DNA from: Psychrobacter sp. UBA3962
GTDB taxonomy: Bacteria > Pseudomonadota > Gammaproteobacteria > Pseudomonadales > Moraxellaceae
Assembly: GCF_002385225.1 (NCBI RefSeq)
Contig: NZ_DGDC01000010.1
Coordinates: 1-64,000 of the forward strand
Direction: 5' to 3'
DNA length: 64,000 nucleotides
This document shows positions 9,117 through 17,398 of this stretch, in pieces; within the stretch, counting starts at the first letter, position 1, and each line of letters begins with the position of its first letter. The notes under the pieces were generated by a model. That model was given only the letters and a program-made list of their open reading frames with translations, made no database searches and was not told where the DNA came from. Both the position numbers and the translations under genes were made by a program.

Positions 9117-9863
9117 TTAAGCATTTTCAAGTTTAGGTCGTGCTTTTTCCACTGCTTTTAATAAAGCTGCTTTAAACTCACCGGCTTCAAATTGTACTAA
9201 ATCTGAGTGAGCTGCACAGAAGTTGCGGGTATCTTGCCATTTCTCGGCAATAGATTCTGCCCAATCACAGTAGTCTTGACCTGCAGTAGGATGGTCGGTT
9301 AAGGCTTTCTTGGTGGTAGGATGTAGCCCTAACTCTGGTAAAACTGCTTTTAGAATCTTAGCAGGCGGGGTCACAAAGGTGTCATCAACATGTAGGCTGC
9401 GGCTGGCAGGATGATACGCAAGTAGTGAGCTGGCATGTATCATTTCGTTGGGTGAGATATAGTGAATACCTTTAGGCAGTGAAAACTCTAACTCAGGATA
9501 GCGTTCTGCTACGGCTTTACTCTCTACCAAATCTTCAGCCCAAGTCACTTCTGGAACCTGCTGTTTATGACGTTTACTGCCATAATTAATGGCTTTTGGA
9601 AAGTCTTTAGCCATTTGAGCGCAGTGAACGGTATGGAAAGGATGTAAGTTTAAAATAGCTTCTACGTCTTCCCCATTATTGGTCAAGCTCATTACTTGAT
9701 CGCGTACGTCATCGGTTAAAGTATAGCTGTCTAAAAATATAAATTTCCCAGACACAAGTTTGACCAAAGAGCACTGGGTGCCAATATCTATAAGACCACC
9801 AATTTTAAAAGAGCCACGTATATTCCAGAATCCTGAACCTAAATCTATAATTTTATGAGACAT
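9117..9863 (-). CDS. degenerate metallo-beta-lactamase-fold protein
   Basis: This 248-residue cytosolic protein resembles the metallo-beta-lactamase-fold proteins annotated as DUF4336-like or hypothetical. Visible fold hints are an initial beta-rich region (residues 5-45, ending FIFLDSYTL) and a LNLHPFHTVH segment with His74, His77 and His80, where the family has HxHxDH. A SLHVDDTF segment follows at about 157-163, where the family has a metal-ligand Asp. The canonical HxHxDH spacing is missing, so metal-dependent hydrolysis is doubtful. It stands alone between the efflux operon and the zinc-ribbon gene. Function is not known. Confidence 0.6.
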   Translation of the reverse strand: MSHKIIDLGSGFWNIRGSFKIGGLIDIGTQCSLVKLVSGKFIFLDSYTLTDDVRDQVMSLTNNGEDVEAILNLHPFHTVHCAQMAKDFPKAINYGSKRHKQQVPEVTWAEDLVESKAVAERYPELEFSLPKGIHYISPNEMIHASSLLAYHPASRSLHVDDTFVTPPAKILKAVLPELGLHPTTKKALTDHPTAGQDYCDWAESIAEKWQDTRNFCAAHSDLVQFEAGEFKAALLKAVEKARPKLENA

Positions 9864-10089
9864 TTTTTAGTTCCTAGTTATAAGTATGTGTAAAACTATA
9901 AGACGATAAAAAGTGTTTAACACAATTTATGGGGATGAAACAAAATTAGAAAGGTAACAATATTATGCCGACTAAAGGGCTCTGGGTCTGTTATAAAAAG
10001 ATATGAAATGTTAATAGATAGAGATAAAGGGCAGTGGTGAGCAATAGCACAAATCTACTCAAATAGAGGTAGGCGAGGTCTGTCATCCG

Positions 10090-10401
10090 CTAAGCGGTCA
10101 ATAATAAACAGGATTTACAGCGCCAAGGGGTTTCAATGGTTTGCTTTAGCTCAAGGGGAGAGTTGACTCTTCTTAGCTGTCGACAGACTTGACACTGATA
10201 GCGGTTATCATAGACATAACAGTAATCTAGTATGGCAAACACTTCGGATGGGTCTGGTAGCTCAAAACACTCTTGTAAATAGTTTATTTGCTTTACGATA
10301 TCGTCAAATTGTTCAATTTTGCATTTTTTCCAAAACATGCGACACAGTAGGCGCTGTCTAGAAGTAAGCATGGGTTCAAAATATAATTCAAGCGATGCCA
10401 T
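10090..10401 (-). CDS. small zinc-ribbon-like hypothetical protein
   Basis: This 103-residue protein has no family I can name. Two CxxC pairs (Cys70-Cys73 in CQVC and Cys95-Cys98 in CKSC), 21 residues apart, suggest a C-terminal zinc ribbon. The N-terminal part is helical and rich in basic and aromatic residues. There is no signal peptide or membrane helix. It lies upstream on the same strand as the MBL-like gene but 226 bases from it, so co-transcription is uncertain. A role in nucleic-acid or protein binding would be a guess. Confidence 0.5.
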   Translation of the reverse strand: MASLELYFEPMLTSRQRLLCRMFWKKCKIEQFDDIVKQINYLQECFELPDPSEVFAILDYCYVYDNRYQCQVCRQLRRVNSPLELKQTIETPWRCKSCLLLTA

Positions 10402-10600
10402 ATGAGCCTTTTTAGTAAAATCAATATTGTTGAACTAAGCTATTAACACTCAGGGTCCAAAGTAACGCTTAGTGTCTAAAGTTTTATTGTTTAAAATAAC
10501 TATTATACGTTACTCAATTTCTAACGTCAGCTGTTGTTATTTTTAATCAATCAGTGACCTTTACTGTTAAGTCGCTATCAAGACGCTTGCTTTAAATAAG

Positions 10601-10633
10601 CAAGGCACCCTAAGTTGAACCTAGGGTGCCTTG
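10601..10633 (-). terminator. katA terminator hairpin
   Basis: A perfect 12-bp stem CAAGGCACCCTA/TAGGGTGCCTTG (10601-10612 and 10622-10633) with a 9-base loop lies 62 bases after the catalase stop. On the minus strand it is followed by a weak T-rich CTTATTT stretch. Confidence 0.75.
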
Positions 10634-10694
10634 TAGAGTTAGCTTCTAAAATTAATAGAAATCTATTTATCCTAAAGCTGTATTGTTGACAGTC

Positions 10695-12215
10695 TTACAG
10701 TAAGCTGTCTAAATGACGCGCAGGATCTGTTTCGCGAGCGGCTAGTGCGTCCTCGACAGTTAAGCCAATGGCTTTGGCTACGCCTTCACCGTAGGCTGGG
10801 TCACACCAGTAGCAGTTACGAATATGACGATACTTGATAAAGTCTGGAGTTGGCTCAATATCACGGGCGGTATTATCAAATAAGGTCTGCTTTTGCTCAT
10901 CACTCATTAAGTTAAATAAAGCGCGAGGCTGGCTGAAGTAGTCATCATCGTCTTTACGGAAATCCCAATGAGCTGCGTCACCGTTGATTTTTAGAGGCGG
11001 CTCTGCGTACTCAGGCTGCTCTTGCCACTGATGAAAGCTGTTTGGCTCATAATGTGGACGACCTCCATAGTTGCCATCAGCACGTCCTAAACCATCACGT
11101 TGGTTACTTGAGTACGGACAACGTGGCTGATTAACTGGGATTTGATGACTGTTAACGCCTACACGGTAGCGCTGTGCATCAGCATAGTTAATTAGGCGGT
11201 TTTGCAGCATTCTATCTGGAGATACACCAATACCTGGGACAAGGTTACTTGGTGCAAAAGCTGCTTGTTCTACATCCAAGAAGTAGTTGTCTGAGTTTTT
11301 ATTAAGCTCGAACTCACCCACTTCAATTAACGGATAATCGCCTTTTGGCCAAACTTTGGTTAAATCAAACGGATGATAAGGGACTTTTTCAGCTTCTTCT
11401 TCAGGCATAATTTGAACGTACATCTTCCATTTTGGGAAGTCGCCTTTTTCGATGGACTCGAATAAGTCTCTTTGATTGCTTTCTCGGTCCATACCAACTA
11501 TTTCAGCGGCTTCAGCATCTGTTAGGTTTTTGATACCTTGTTGCGTGCGCATGTGGAATTTTACCCAGAAGCGCTCACCTTCTTCGTTCCAGAAACTATA
11601 AGTGTGTGAGCCAAAGCCATGCATATGACGGTATGAGGCGGGGATACCACGATCACTCATGACAATGGTTACTTGGTGAAATGCCTCAGGTAAAAGTGTC
11701 CAGAAATCCCAGTTATTAGTGGCTGAGCGCATGTTAGTGCGAGGATCACGCTTTACAGCTTTGTTTAAGTCAGGGAATTTGCGAGGATCACGTAAGAAGA
11801 AAACGGGCGTGTTGTTACCCACTAAGTCCCAGTTACCTTCCTCGGTATAAAACTTTAAGGCAAAGCCGCGGATATCACGCTCAGCATCTGCTGCACCGCG
11901 CTCACCAGCTACAGTACTGAAACGGGCGAACATTTCAGTCTTTTTACCCACTTCGCTAAAAATCTTAGCACGGGTATATTTGGTAATATCATTGGTGACC
12001 GTAAAGGTACCGAAAGCACCAGAACCTTTGGCGTGCATGCGGCGCTCTGGAATAACTTCACGTACAAAGTTACCCAGTTTTTCATTCAACCAAAGATCTT
12101 GAGCCAGTAAGGGGCCACGAGGGCCAGCTGTTAAGCTGTTTTGATTATCAGCGACGGGTGCGCCATTATTCATAGTCAGCTTTGTAGGGGCGTATGGACA
12201 TTTTTTATCACTCAT
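10695..12215 (-). CDS. katA: monofunctional heme catalase, small-subunit clade
   Basis: This 506-residue cytosolic catalase converts hydrogen peroxide to water and oxygen. The catalytic His61 is in RRMHAKGSGAFGTF, the distal Asn is in the NNTPVFFLRDP stretch, and the proximal heme-ligand Tyr is in RLINYADAQRYRVG. Length and motifs fit the small-subunit, NADPH-binding group (clade 3). The start is well supported: AAGGAGA lies about 6 bases before the ATG. A strong hairpin ends the unit, so it is probably monocistronic. OxyR-type control is plausible, but I could not identify a binding site. Confidence 0.95.
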   Translation of the reverse strand: MSDKKCPYAPTKLTMNNGAPVADNQNSLTAGPRGPLLAQDLWLNEKLGNFVREVIPERRMHAKGSGAFGTFTVTNDITKYTRAKIFSEVGKKTEMFARFSTVAGERGAADAERDIRGFALKFYTEEGNWDLVGNNTPVFFLRDPRKFPDLNKAVKRDPRTNMRSATNNWDFWTLLPEAFHQVTIVMSDRGIPASYRHMHGFGSHTYSFWNEEGERFWVKFHMRTQQGIKNLTDAEAAEIVGMDRESNQRDLFESIEKGDFPKWKMYVQIMPEEEAEKVPYHPFDLTKVWPKGDYPLIEVGEFELNKNSDNYFLDVEQAAFAPSNLVPGIGVSPDRMLQNRLINYADAQRYRVGVNSHQIPVNQPRCPYSSNQRDGLGRADGNYGGRPHYEPNSFHQWQEQPEYAEPPLKINGDAAHWDFRKDDDDYFSQPRALFNLMSDEQKQTLFDNTARDIEPTPDFIKYRHIRNCYWCDPAYGEGVAKAIGLTVEDALAARETDPARHLDSLL

Positions 12216-12479
12216 TGCGGTCTCCTTGAAATGAGGTGTGGGATAATTATTATTAAGCCGTTAGAGCTTAATATATTAGCTATTTTATAACTTTCGCTTT
12301 CCTGCTTAGTTCTATTAAAGTCTATAATTAATGTTTGGTAAAATAGATTAATTTTAACTTGCTGATTTATTAAATATATTGAAGTTAATTCTATTTATTT
12401 TTAATCAATCGTATTACTATCTGTTTTTAACATACAAGGATTCTTCCCACTAGGGTGTGTCTTTTTTTATTAGGTCAGA

Positions 12480-12827
12480 ATGTCTATGTCCCCAACCGTT
12501 ATTGCTTATAGCTTTTTAGCAGGCGCCATCCTTTTTGAAGTTATAGGCACAACTTTTTTAGTTAAGTCCGAAGAGTTTACTAAGGTAGGTCCAACGCTAG
12601 CGACGGTAGTGCTGTATGCCTTTTCTTTTTATTTTTTGACCAAGTCGTTAAGAGGCATTCCGCTTGGTATTGCTTATGCGATGTGGGGCGGTGTAGGAAT
12701 TGTACTAACGGCTTTGATTGGCCTACTGGTATTTAAGCAGAGTATTGATATGCCGGCAGTGATAGGCATCGGCCTGATTGTGACCGGCGTTGTGGTGCTT
12801 AACTTATTTTCAAGTTCTGTGGGGTGA
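12480..12827 (+). CDS. SMR family multidrug efflux protein (EmrE/QacE-like)
   Basis: This 115-residue protein has four membrane helices typical of small multidrug resistance pumps, which exchange protons for lipophilic cations as antiparallel dimers. The essential membrane Glu is at residue 20 (GAILFEVIGTTFL), and the AYAMWGGVG motif of helix 3 is present. A second ATG two codons in is an alternative start; a TAGG sequence lies before the first. It is transcribed toward the iron-uptake ATPase gene, with only 26 bases between the two stops and no clear terminator. Quaternary ammonium or dye export is the family role; the actual substrate is not shown. No guanidine riboswitch was seen upstream. 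Confidence 0.88.
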   Translation: MSMSPTVIAYSFLAGAILFEVIGTTFLVKSEEFTKVGPTLATVVLYAFSFYFLTKSLRGIPLGIAYAMWGGVGIVLTALIGLLVFKQSIDMPAVIGIGLIVTGVVVLNLFSSSVG

Positions 12828-12853
12828 GAGGTAAGGAGGTTTAAGCGAATGTG

Positions 12854-13615
12854 CTAAACCCGGCTATCAATAATAACCGGATAGCCCTTATGCTCAATCA
12901 CAGTGGCTTTCACTCCATACAAATCTTGGATGGTCTCTTGGGTAAGCACTTCAATAGGATGGCCAGTTTGGATAACTTGACCGGCTTTCATCATCACCAC
13001 TGTATCAGCAAATTGTGCTGCTTGGTTGATGTCGTGCAGCACAATAACCACGGTCTTTTTTTGTTCATGCGCTAAGCTGCGTAGGGCACGCATCAGCTGA
13101 CCTGAGTGGTACATATCTAAGTTATTAAGCGGCTCATCAAGTAATAAGTACGGGGTGTCCTGGCAGACAATCATAGCAATAAGTACCCGCTGCTGTTGCC
13201 CGCCGGATAAGGTAGATAAATAACGATCCGCCATATCCTGTAATTCGAACTTTTGGATCACCTCAGCCACTTTCTGGTGATCCGCTGGGGTGGGCCGGCC
13301 TTGATGATAGGGGTAACGGCCGAACATCAATAGCTCTTCCACGCGCAGACGACCTTGTAACTGATTGCTTTGTGCCAATATGGCCACTGTCTTGGCCATA
13401 ACCTTGCTGTCGGTATGTGCAATGTCATACTCACCAAACTGAACCGAACCACTTTGCAAGGGTTGCAGTCGCGACATGACACTGAATAAAGTGGATTTAC
13501 CCGCTCCATTGGGCCCAATTAATGCAATCACTTGGGCATCTTCTAAGCTTAAACTGATATTGTTTAAGATAGGGGAGTGATCGATGTGATGGCTTACATT
13601 ATTAATGGTAATCAT
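12854..13615 (-). CDS. iron-siderophore ABC transporter ATP-binding protein
   Basis: This 253-residue ATPase of the FecCD-type iron uptake family (like FatE/CeuD) powers import of ferric siderophore. Visible motifs are Walker A GPNGAGKST (residues 34-42), signature LSGGQQQRV, Walker B YLLLDEP and the switch His in VIVLHD. It is the last gene of a minus-strand operon: binding protein, permease, permease, ATPase. It follows the second permease gene by 94 bases. Regulation is probably by Fur from the site upstream of the first gene. Confidence 0.92.
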   Translation of the reverse strand: MITINNVSHHIDHSPILNNISLSLEDAQVIALIGPNGAGKSTLFSVMSRLQPLQSGSVQFGEYDIAHTDSKVMAKTVAILAQSNQLQGRLRVEELLMFGRYPYHQGRPTPADHQKVAEVIQKFELQDMADRYLSTLSGGQQQRVLIAMIVCQDTPYLLLDEPLNNLDMYHSGQLMRALRSLAHEQKKTVVIVLHDINQAAQFADTVVMMKAGQVIQTGHPIEVLTQETIQDLYGVKATVIEHKGYPVIIDSRV

Positions 13616-13709
13616 AAAGGTAGTCAGCTACTAGAGATAAAATAGGGTGAAAATTAGGGGGTTATAATAGTAAGTTTTAAATAAGCAGCTTAACTGCCTT
13701 ATTTGTTAC

Positions 13710-14819
13710 CTAAACCAGTTGCTTACGATATTGTTTTAATATCAGGCCGATAAATACCATACCGCCGAGAAGTTCAATCACCACTGAAAGCACACCCGCC
13801 ATACCCAGCACCCTCTCAAACAAAGTCTGGCCCAACACCAAAGTAATCATGGATACTAAGCTGATTAATACGATGCGCTCGCTGTGATACATACTGTGGC
13901 TGATGCGGTTGGTCAAAGCGCATACCAATAATCCCAAAAATACAATGGGACCGACAAAAGCGGTTGCGGTAGCGACCAATACTGAGATGACTACTAATAA
14001 ACGCAGGGTTAGGCCTTGGTAATCAATGCCAAGACCAATGGCGTCAGCACGGCCCAGCATCAGCACATCGATTTGAAAGCGCCAATGCCAAACAAGCCAA
14101 GCACTGACAATACAGATGGCTAGGCTCAGCCACATCATATGGAGGTTGGTGATATTAAATTGAGCAAAGCTGGCTGCTTGTATCACTACGAAGTCTTCGG
14201 GGTTAATTAGGCGTGCCACTAAATTTGATAAGCTTCTAAACAATACCCCAAAGATAATGCCTACTAAAATTAGCCGAGATAAAGAGGGCTCAGTACGATT
14301 AAATAATAGCCGAAACAGTAATAAAGAGGCGGCTACCATCAGCGCCACTTCAATGCCAAACTTTAGTAACGGATGACTGGTAAACATATTAACCGCACCC
14401 AAAAAGAACACCAGGAGGCTTTGGATAAGAATGTATAACGAGTCAAAGCCTAGTAAGGCGGGGGTTAAAATAGGGTTGTGGGTGAGGCTTTGAAACAGCA
14501 GCGTAGAAACTCCGATACAGTAACCCACAATCATAAGTGCTGCCAGCTTTTGCCCCCGAAACGGCAACACAAAGTCCCAGTTGCCATTGGCTTGTAAGGT
14601 CATAAACAGCACACAGCTGACCAGTAAAGTCAGTAAAGCGATCCACACCGGTTTACTAAATACCAAGCCTGGATTAATACGCGACTGTGCAGAGCAAGTG
14701 GTCAGTGGGTTTTCGGAAGTTTGCTTTTTTGAAGGCGCTAACGGCGAGCCTGCATAGTCCTTAATAGTGCTCGAGGACTTGGATATTGATGTGACTGATG
14801 CTTGCTTGGATGTATTCAT
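13710..14819 (-). CDS. iron chelate ABC transporter permease (FatC/CeuC type)
   Basis: This 369-residue inner-membrane permease of the FecCD family has about nine hydrophobic helices after residue 55. It carries the family motif for ATPase coupling near LGRADAIGLGIDYQG and a conserved GPIVFLGLLV segment. Before the first helix is an unusual polar extension of about 50 residues, rich in Ser, Thr and Lys. I prefer the ATG at 14819 to an in-frame TTG at 14837, although neither has a strong ribosome site. It pairs with the permease 69 bases upstream to form the membrane channel. Confidence 0.88.
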   Translation of the reverse strand: MNTSKQASVTSISKSSSTIKDYAGSPLAPSKKQTSENPLTTCSAQSRINPGLVFSKPVWIALLTLLVSCVLFMTLQANGNWDFVLPFRGQKLAALMIVGYCIGVSTLLFQSLTHNPILTPALLGFDSLYILIQSLLVFFLGAVNMFTSHPLLKFGIEVALMVAASLLLFRLLFNRTEPSLSRLILVGIIFGVLFRSLSNLVARLINPEDFVVIQAASFAQFNITNLHMMWLSLAICIVSAWLVWHWRFQIDVLMLGRADAIGLGIDYQGLTLRLLVVISVLVATATAFVGPIVFLGLLVCALTNRISHSMYHSERIVLISLVSMITLVLGQTLFERVLGMAGVLSVVIELLGGMVFIGLILKQYRKQLV

Positions 14820-14888
14820 AATAAGCTTGGCTGGCAAAAAAGGTAAATAAGAGTTAAGAGTTAAGACTTAACGGCTACTATAGTGAGC

Positions 14889-15947
14889 TTAAGCTGGGGC
14901 AGACGGGTTAACTTCAAGTTTACGAGGTTTGGGTCTGTGAGGTTTACGTAATAACAGCCATAAAAATATCGCTGCTCCAATAACCCCAAATACGGTCGCT
15001 ACCGGCACTTCAAAAGGATAGCGGATGCTGCGACCAATAACGTCGCACAGTAACACCAAGCTTGAGCCAAATAATGCCACTGCAGGCAAGCATCGGCGTA
15101 GACTGTCGCCCATTAAGCGGCTGATAATATTCGGCACTACCAGTCCAACAAAGGGAATGGCGCCTACGGTGACCACCACCACGGCGCTAATCATGGCCAC
15201 GGTCAATATTACAAACCAGGTCATCAAACGCTGGTTCACTCCTAAGTTAATAGCAATGGCATCGCCTAATCCCACAATGGTTAGTTTGTCAGCCAAAAAG
15301 TAAGCCACCAGTGCCAAAGCACCGGTCGCATACAACAGCTCATAACGACCTGCCAAAATGGTGGAAAAATCCCCAAAACGCCATACCGACAGCATCTGTA
15401 AAGACTCTGTCTCATAGGCAATAAAGGTGGTGACCGCTTCAATAATACCGCCAAACACAATGCCTACTAAAGGCACCATTAAGATATCCGCGGCAGGCAG
15501 GTGCTTAATCAGACGCATAAACAGTACCATGCCAGCGATAGCGCACAAGGTGGCAATTAACATCTTGCTAAATAGGCTACTTGTGGGCAAATACAAGCTC
15601 ACCAAAAGTAAGCCCAGGCCTGCACTTTGAGTGGCACCCACCATAGAGGGATCGACGAAGCGGTTTTTTAACACTACTTGTAAAATCATCCCCGCCACTG
15701 CTAGAGAAGCGCCGGTCAAGATAATGGCCAAGGTGCGCGGTAGGCGACTCACCAGCAATAGCTGCAGGTCATTACTGACTGATTGCTGGGTCAAAGCTTG
15801 CCACAAACCTTGCCATGAAAAATCTGCCACACCTAGCGATAAGCTTAGCAAGATTAAAGCCAGCAATAGCAGCACACTTAAAGTGTTGAGCAGCATAGGC
15901 GATAGCAAAATAGATCGAGCTTTAGGGCGGGCAGAAGAATCAAACAT
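14889..15947 (-). CDS. iron chelate ABC transporter permease (FatD/CeuB type)
   Basis: This 352-residue FecCD-family permease has about nine membrane helices. It shows the conserved GLGDAIAINLGVNQ coupling loop and AIPFVGLVVPNIISRLMG near the sixth to seventh helices, motifs that mark ferric-siderophore importers of the FatD/CeuB group. It lies 45 bases after the binding-protein gene and is the first permease of the operon. The C terminus is a short basic, proline-rich tail (RKPHRPKPRKLE). Confidence 0.9.
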   Translation of the reverse strand: MFDSSARPKARSILLSPMLLNTLSVLLLLALILLSLSLGVADFSWQGLWQALTQQSVSNDLQLLLVSRLPRTLAIILTGASLAVAGMILQVVLKNRFVDPSMVGATQSAGLGLLLVSLYLPTSSLFSKMLIATLCAIAGMVLFMRLIKHLPAADILMVPLVGIVFGGIIEAVTTFIAYETESLQMLSVWRFGDFSTILAGRYELLYATGALALVAYFLADKLTIVGLGDAIAINLGVNQRLMTWFVILTVAMISAVVVVTVGAIPFVGLVVPNIISRLMGDSLRRCLPAVALFGSSLVLLCDVIGRSIRYPFEVPVATVFGVIGAAIFLWLLLRKPHRPKPRKLEVNPSAPA

Positions 15948-15992
15948 AACCGTCTTTATTTTTACTGTAAGAAGTGGGGGATAAGCGTTCGT

Positions 15993-17051
15993 TTATTGAG
16001 CGCTCTCAACTTTTTCGGCTTTATTAAAAGCGTCAGTGATAATTTCGGCATCTTTTAACCATTGATAATAACCACCGAAAGCTAGATATGAGTCTGGACT
16101 TAGGTAGACAATGTGTTTGTTTTTCCAAGCTTTGGTTTGATGCATTAATGGGTTATCTAATACCGCATCTGCGCCCACGCCTTCCTCGCCGATGGCTGAG
16201 CTTCTATCTAATACAAATAACCAGTCGGGATCGACTTTTTGTAAGTATTCAAAAGATACGGGCTGGCCATGTCGACCCTCTTCAATCTGAGTATCAGCCG
16301 CAGGAATGCCGAAGACAGTGTGCAAAAAGCCAAAGCGAGATTTTTCGCCATAGGCTGAGATTTTATTGCCGTTGACTAACACAACCAGACCATTACCTTT
16401 ACCAGCACTGGCTGCTTTGGCTTGCTCGATGGCTTGATCAATATCTTGTTGTAGCTGGGCCGCTTTATCGGCTTTATTAAATAGCTTGCCTAAATCGGCT
16501 AAGCGCTGTTTGCTAGACTCGTAAATATTTTCGGTATCCAAGGTAAGGTCTAAAGTTGGCGCCATTTTGCTAAGCGCATCATATTTTTCTGCCATACGTG
16601 AGCCGACTAAAATGGCTTTCGGCTGCATTTGATTAAGGGCTTCCATATCAGGCTCAAATAAAGTACCGATATTTTTACTCTCTGGAGCGCCCGCTGCTTT
16701 TAAATTGTCTAGCCGTAAACTACCGGGTAAGCCGGCAACGGGTACTTCTAAAGCAGCTAAATCTTGCATCAAAGTCATGTCATATACCGCTAAGGGAGCT
16801 GGGTTAACCGGCAAGCTTACTTCGCCGCGAGCAGTGTTGATGGCTACTTGTTGAGAGCTGTTATCTTGAGTCTGATCATTGTTCTCAGTAAAGCTGGAGT
16901 TTGCCTGAGTGTCGGCTGAATTACTGTGAGAGTCAGACTCTTGAAGTGAACAGCCTAGAAGGGCACCACTGAACATAAAAGTAAGTAGGACTAAACGGGC
17001 CTTCGAGGACAAAGGGTTTGCTAAACGGGTAGTAGAAAAAGAGTTAATCAT
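15993..17051 (-). CDS. iron-siderophore periplasmic binding lipoprotein (FatB/CeuE type)
   Basis: This 352-residue substrate-binding lipoprotein captures ferric siderophore in the periplasm. The signal peptide ends in the lipobox LLGC with Cys34, followed by a long Ser/Asn/Gln linker to about residue 70. The body has the class III binding-protein pattern: VAVYDM, a gap, then EPDMEALNQMQPKAILVG, a long backbone helix (residues about 185-215), and a DPDWLFVLDR region. Motifs match the FatB/CeuE/VctP group, often used for catechol siderophores. It is the first gene of the operon. A Fur-like site lies 136-154 bases upstream. Confidence 0.9.
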   Translation of the reverse strand: MINSFSTTRLANPLSSKARLVLLTFMFSGALLGCSLQESDSHSNSADTQANSSFTENNDQTQDNSSQQVAINTARGEVSLPVNPAPLAVYDMTLMQDLAALEVPVAGLPGSLRLDNLKAAGAPESKNIGTLFEPDMEALNQMQPKAILVGSRMAEKYDALSKMAPTLDLTLDTENIYESSKQRLADLGKLFNKADKAAQLQQDIDQAIEQAKAASAGKGNGLVVLVNGNKISAYGEKSRFGFLHTVFGIPAADTQIEEGRHGQPVSFEYLQKVDPDWLFVLDRSSAIGEEGVGADAVLDNPLMHQTKAWKNKHIVYLSPDSYLAFGGYYQWLKDAEIITDAFNKAEKVESAQ

Positions 17052-17186
17052 AAAAATACTCGCGTTCCATCATTAAAAAATAAATATTTATTGAGTAGTT
17101 AACCTAGTTTTTATAAACCAAAAAACGAGGCAAGCCTCGAGTGTGTCAATCAATTGTTGGCTATGATACGCGCATATACTAAAAAA

Positions 17187-17205
17187 GTAAATGATAATCA
17201 TTACT
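17187..17205. promoter_or_regulatory. Fur box upstream of siderophore uptake operon
   Basis: GTAAATGATAATCATTACT matches the classical 19-bp Fur consensus at 15 of 19 positions, with a perfect central ATGATAATCAT palindrome. It sits in the 347-base gap between the leftward binding-protein gene and rightward narK1. Iron repression of the uptake operon is the likely role; an effect on narK1 (start 194 bases away) is possible but unproven. Confidence 0.8.
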
Positions 17206-17398
17206 ATTAACAACTTAGAGGCTAATGGCTTATTTCCTATCACCCAAAGGTAGTAGGGAATTAACCTCGTATACTGCTTTTGCTCAATACTTACACACAT
17301 TGATGCTTGGTATATTGAAGGCAATTATAGGTAGGTGTGACTTAGGGACTATTCACTTTAAGCTTCGCCTACTTTTTTTATTGCACAGGAGATTTATC

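Noticed and set aside
12380..12479. Possible guanidine riboswitch before the SMR gene
   Set aside because: Some SMR genes have one, but I found no pair of hairpins with ACGR loops nor any other guanidine aptamer landmark in the leader.
17290..17320. FNR-like half site TTGAT before narK1
   Set aside because: The left half is perfect but the expected ATCAA four bases later is absent; a half site is common by chance in AT-rich DNA.
17225..17398. N-terminal extension of narK1
   Set aside because: The open stretch has no membrane helix or family match, while AGGAGA before the ATG at 17399 marks the real start.
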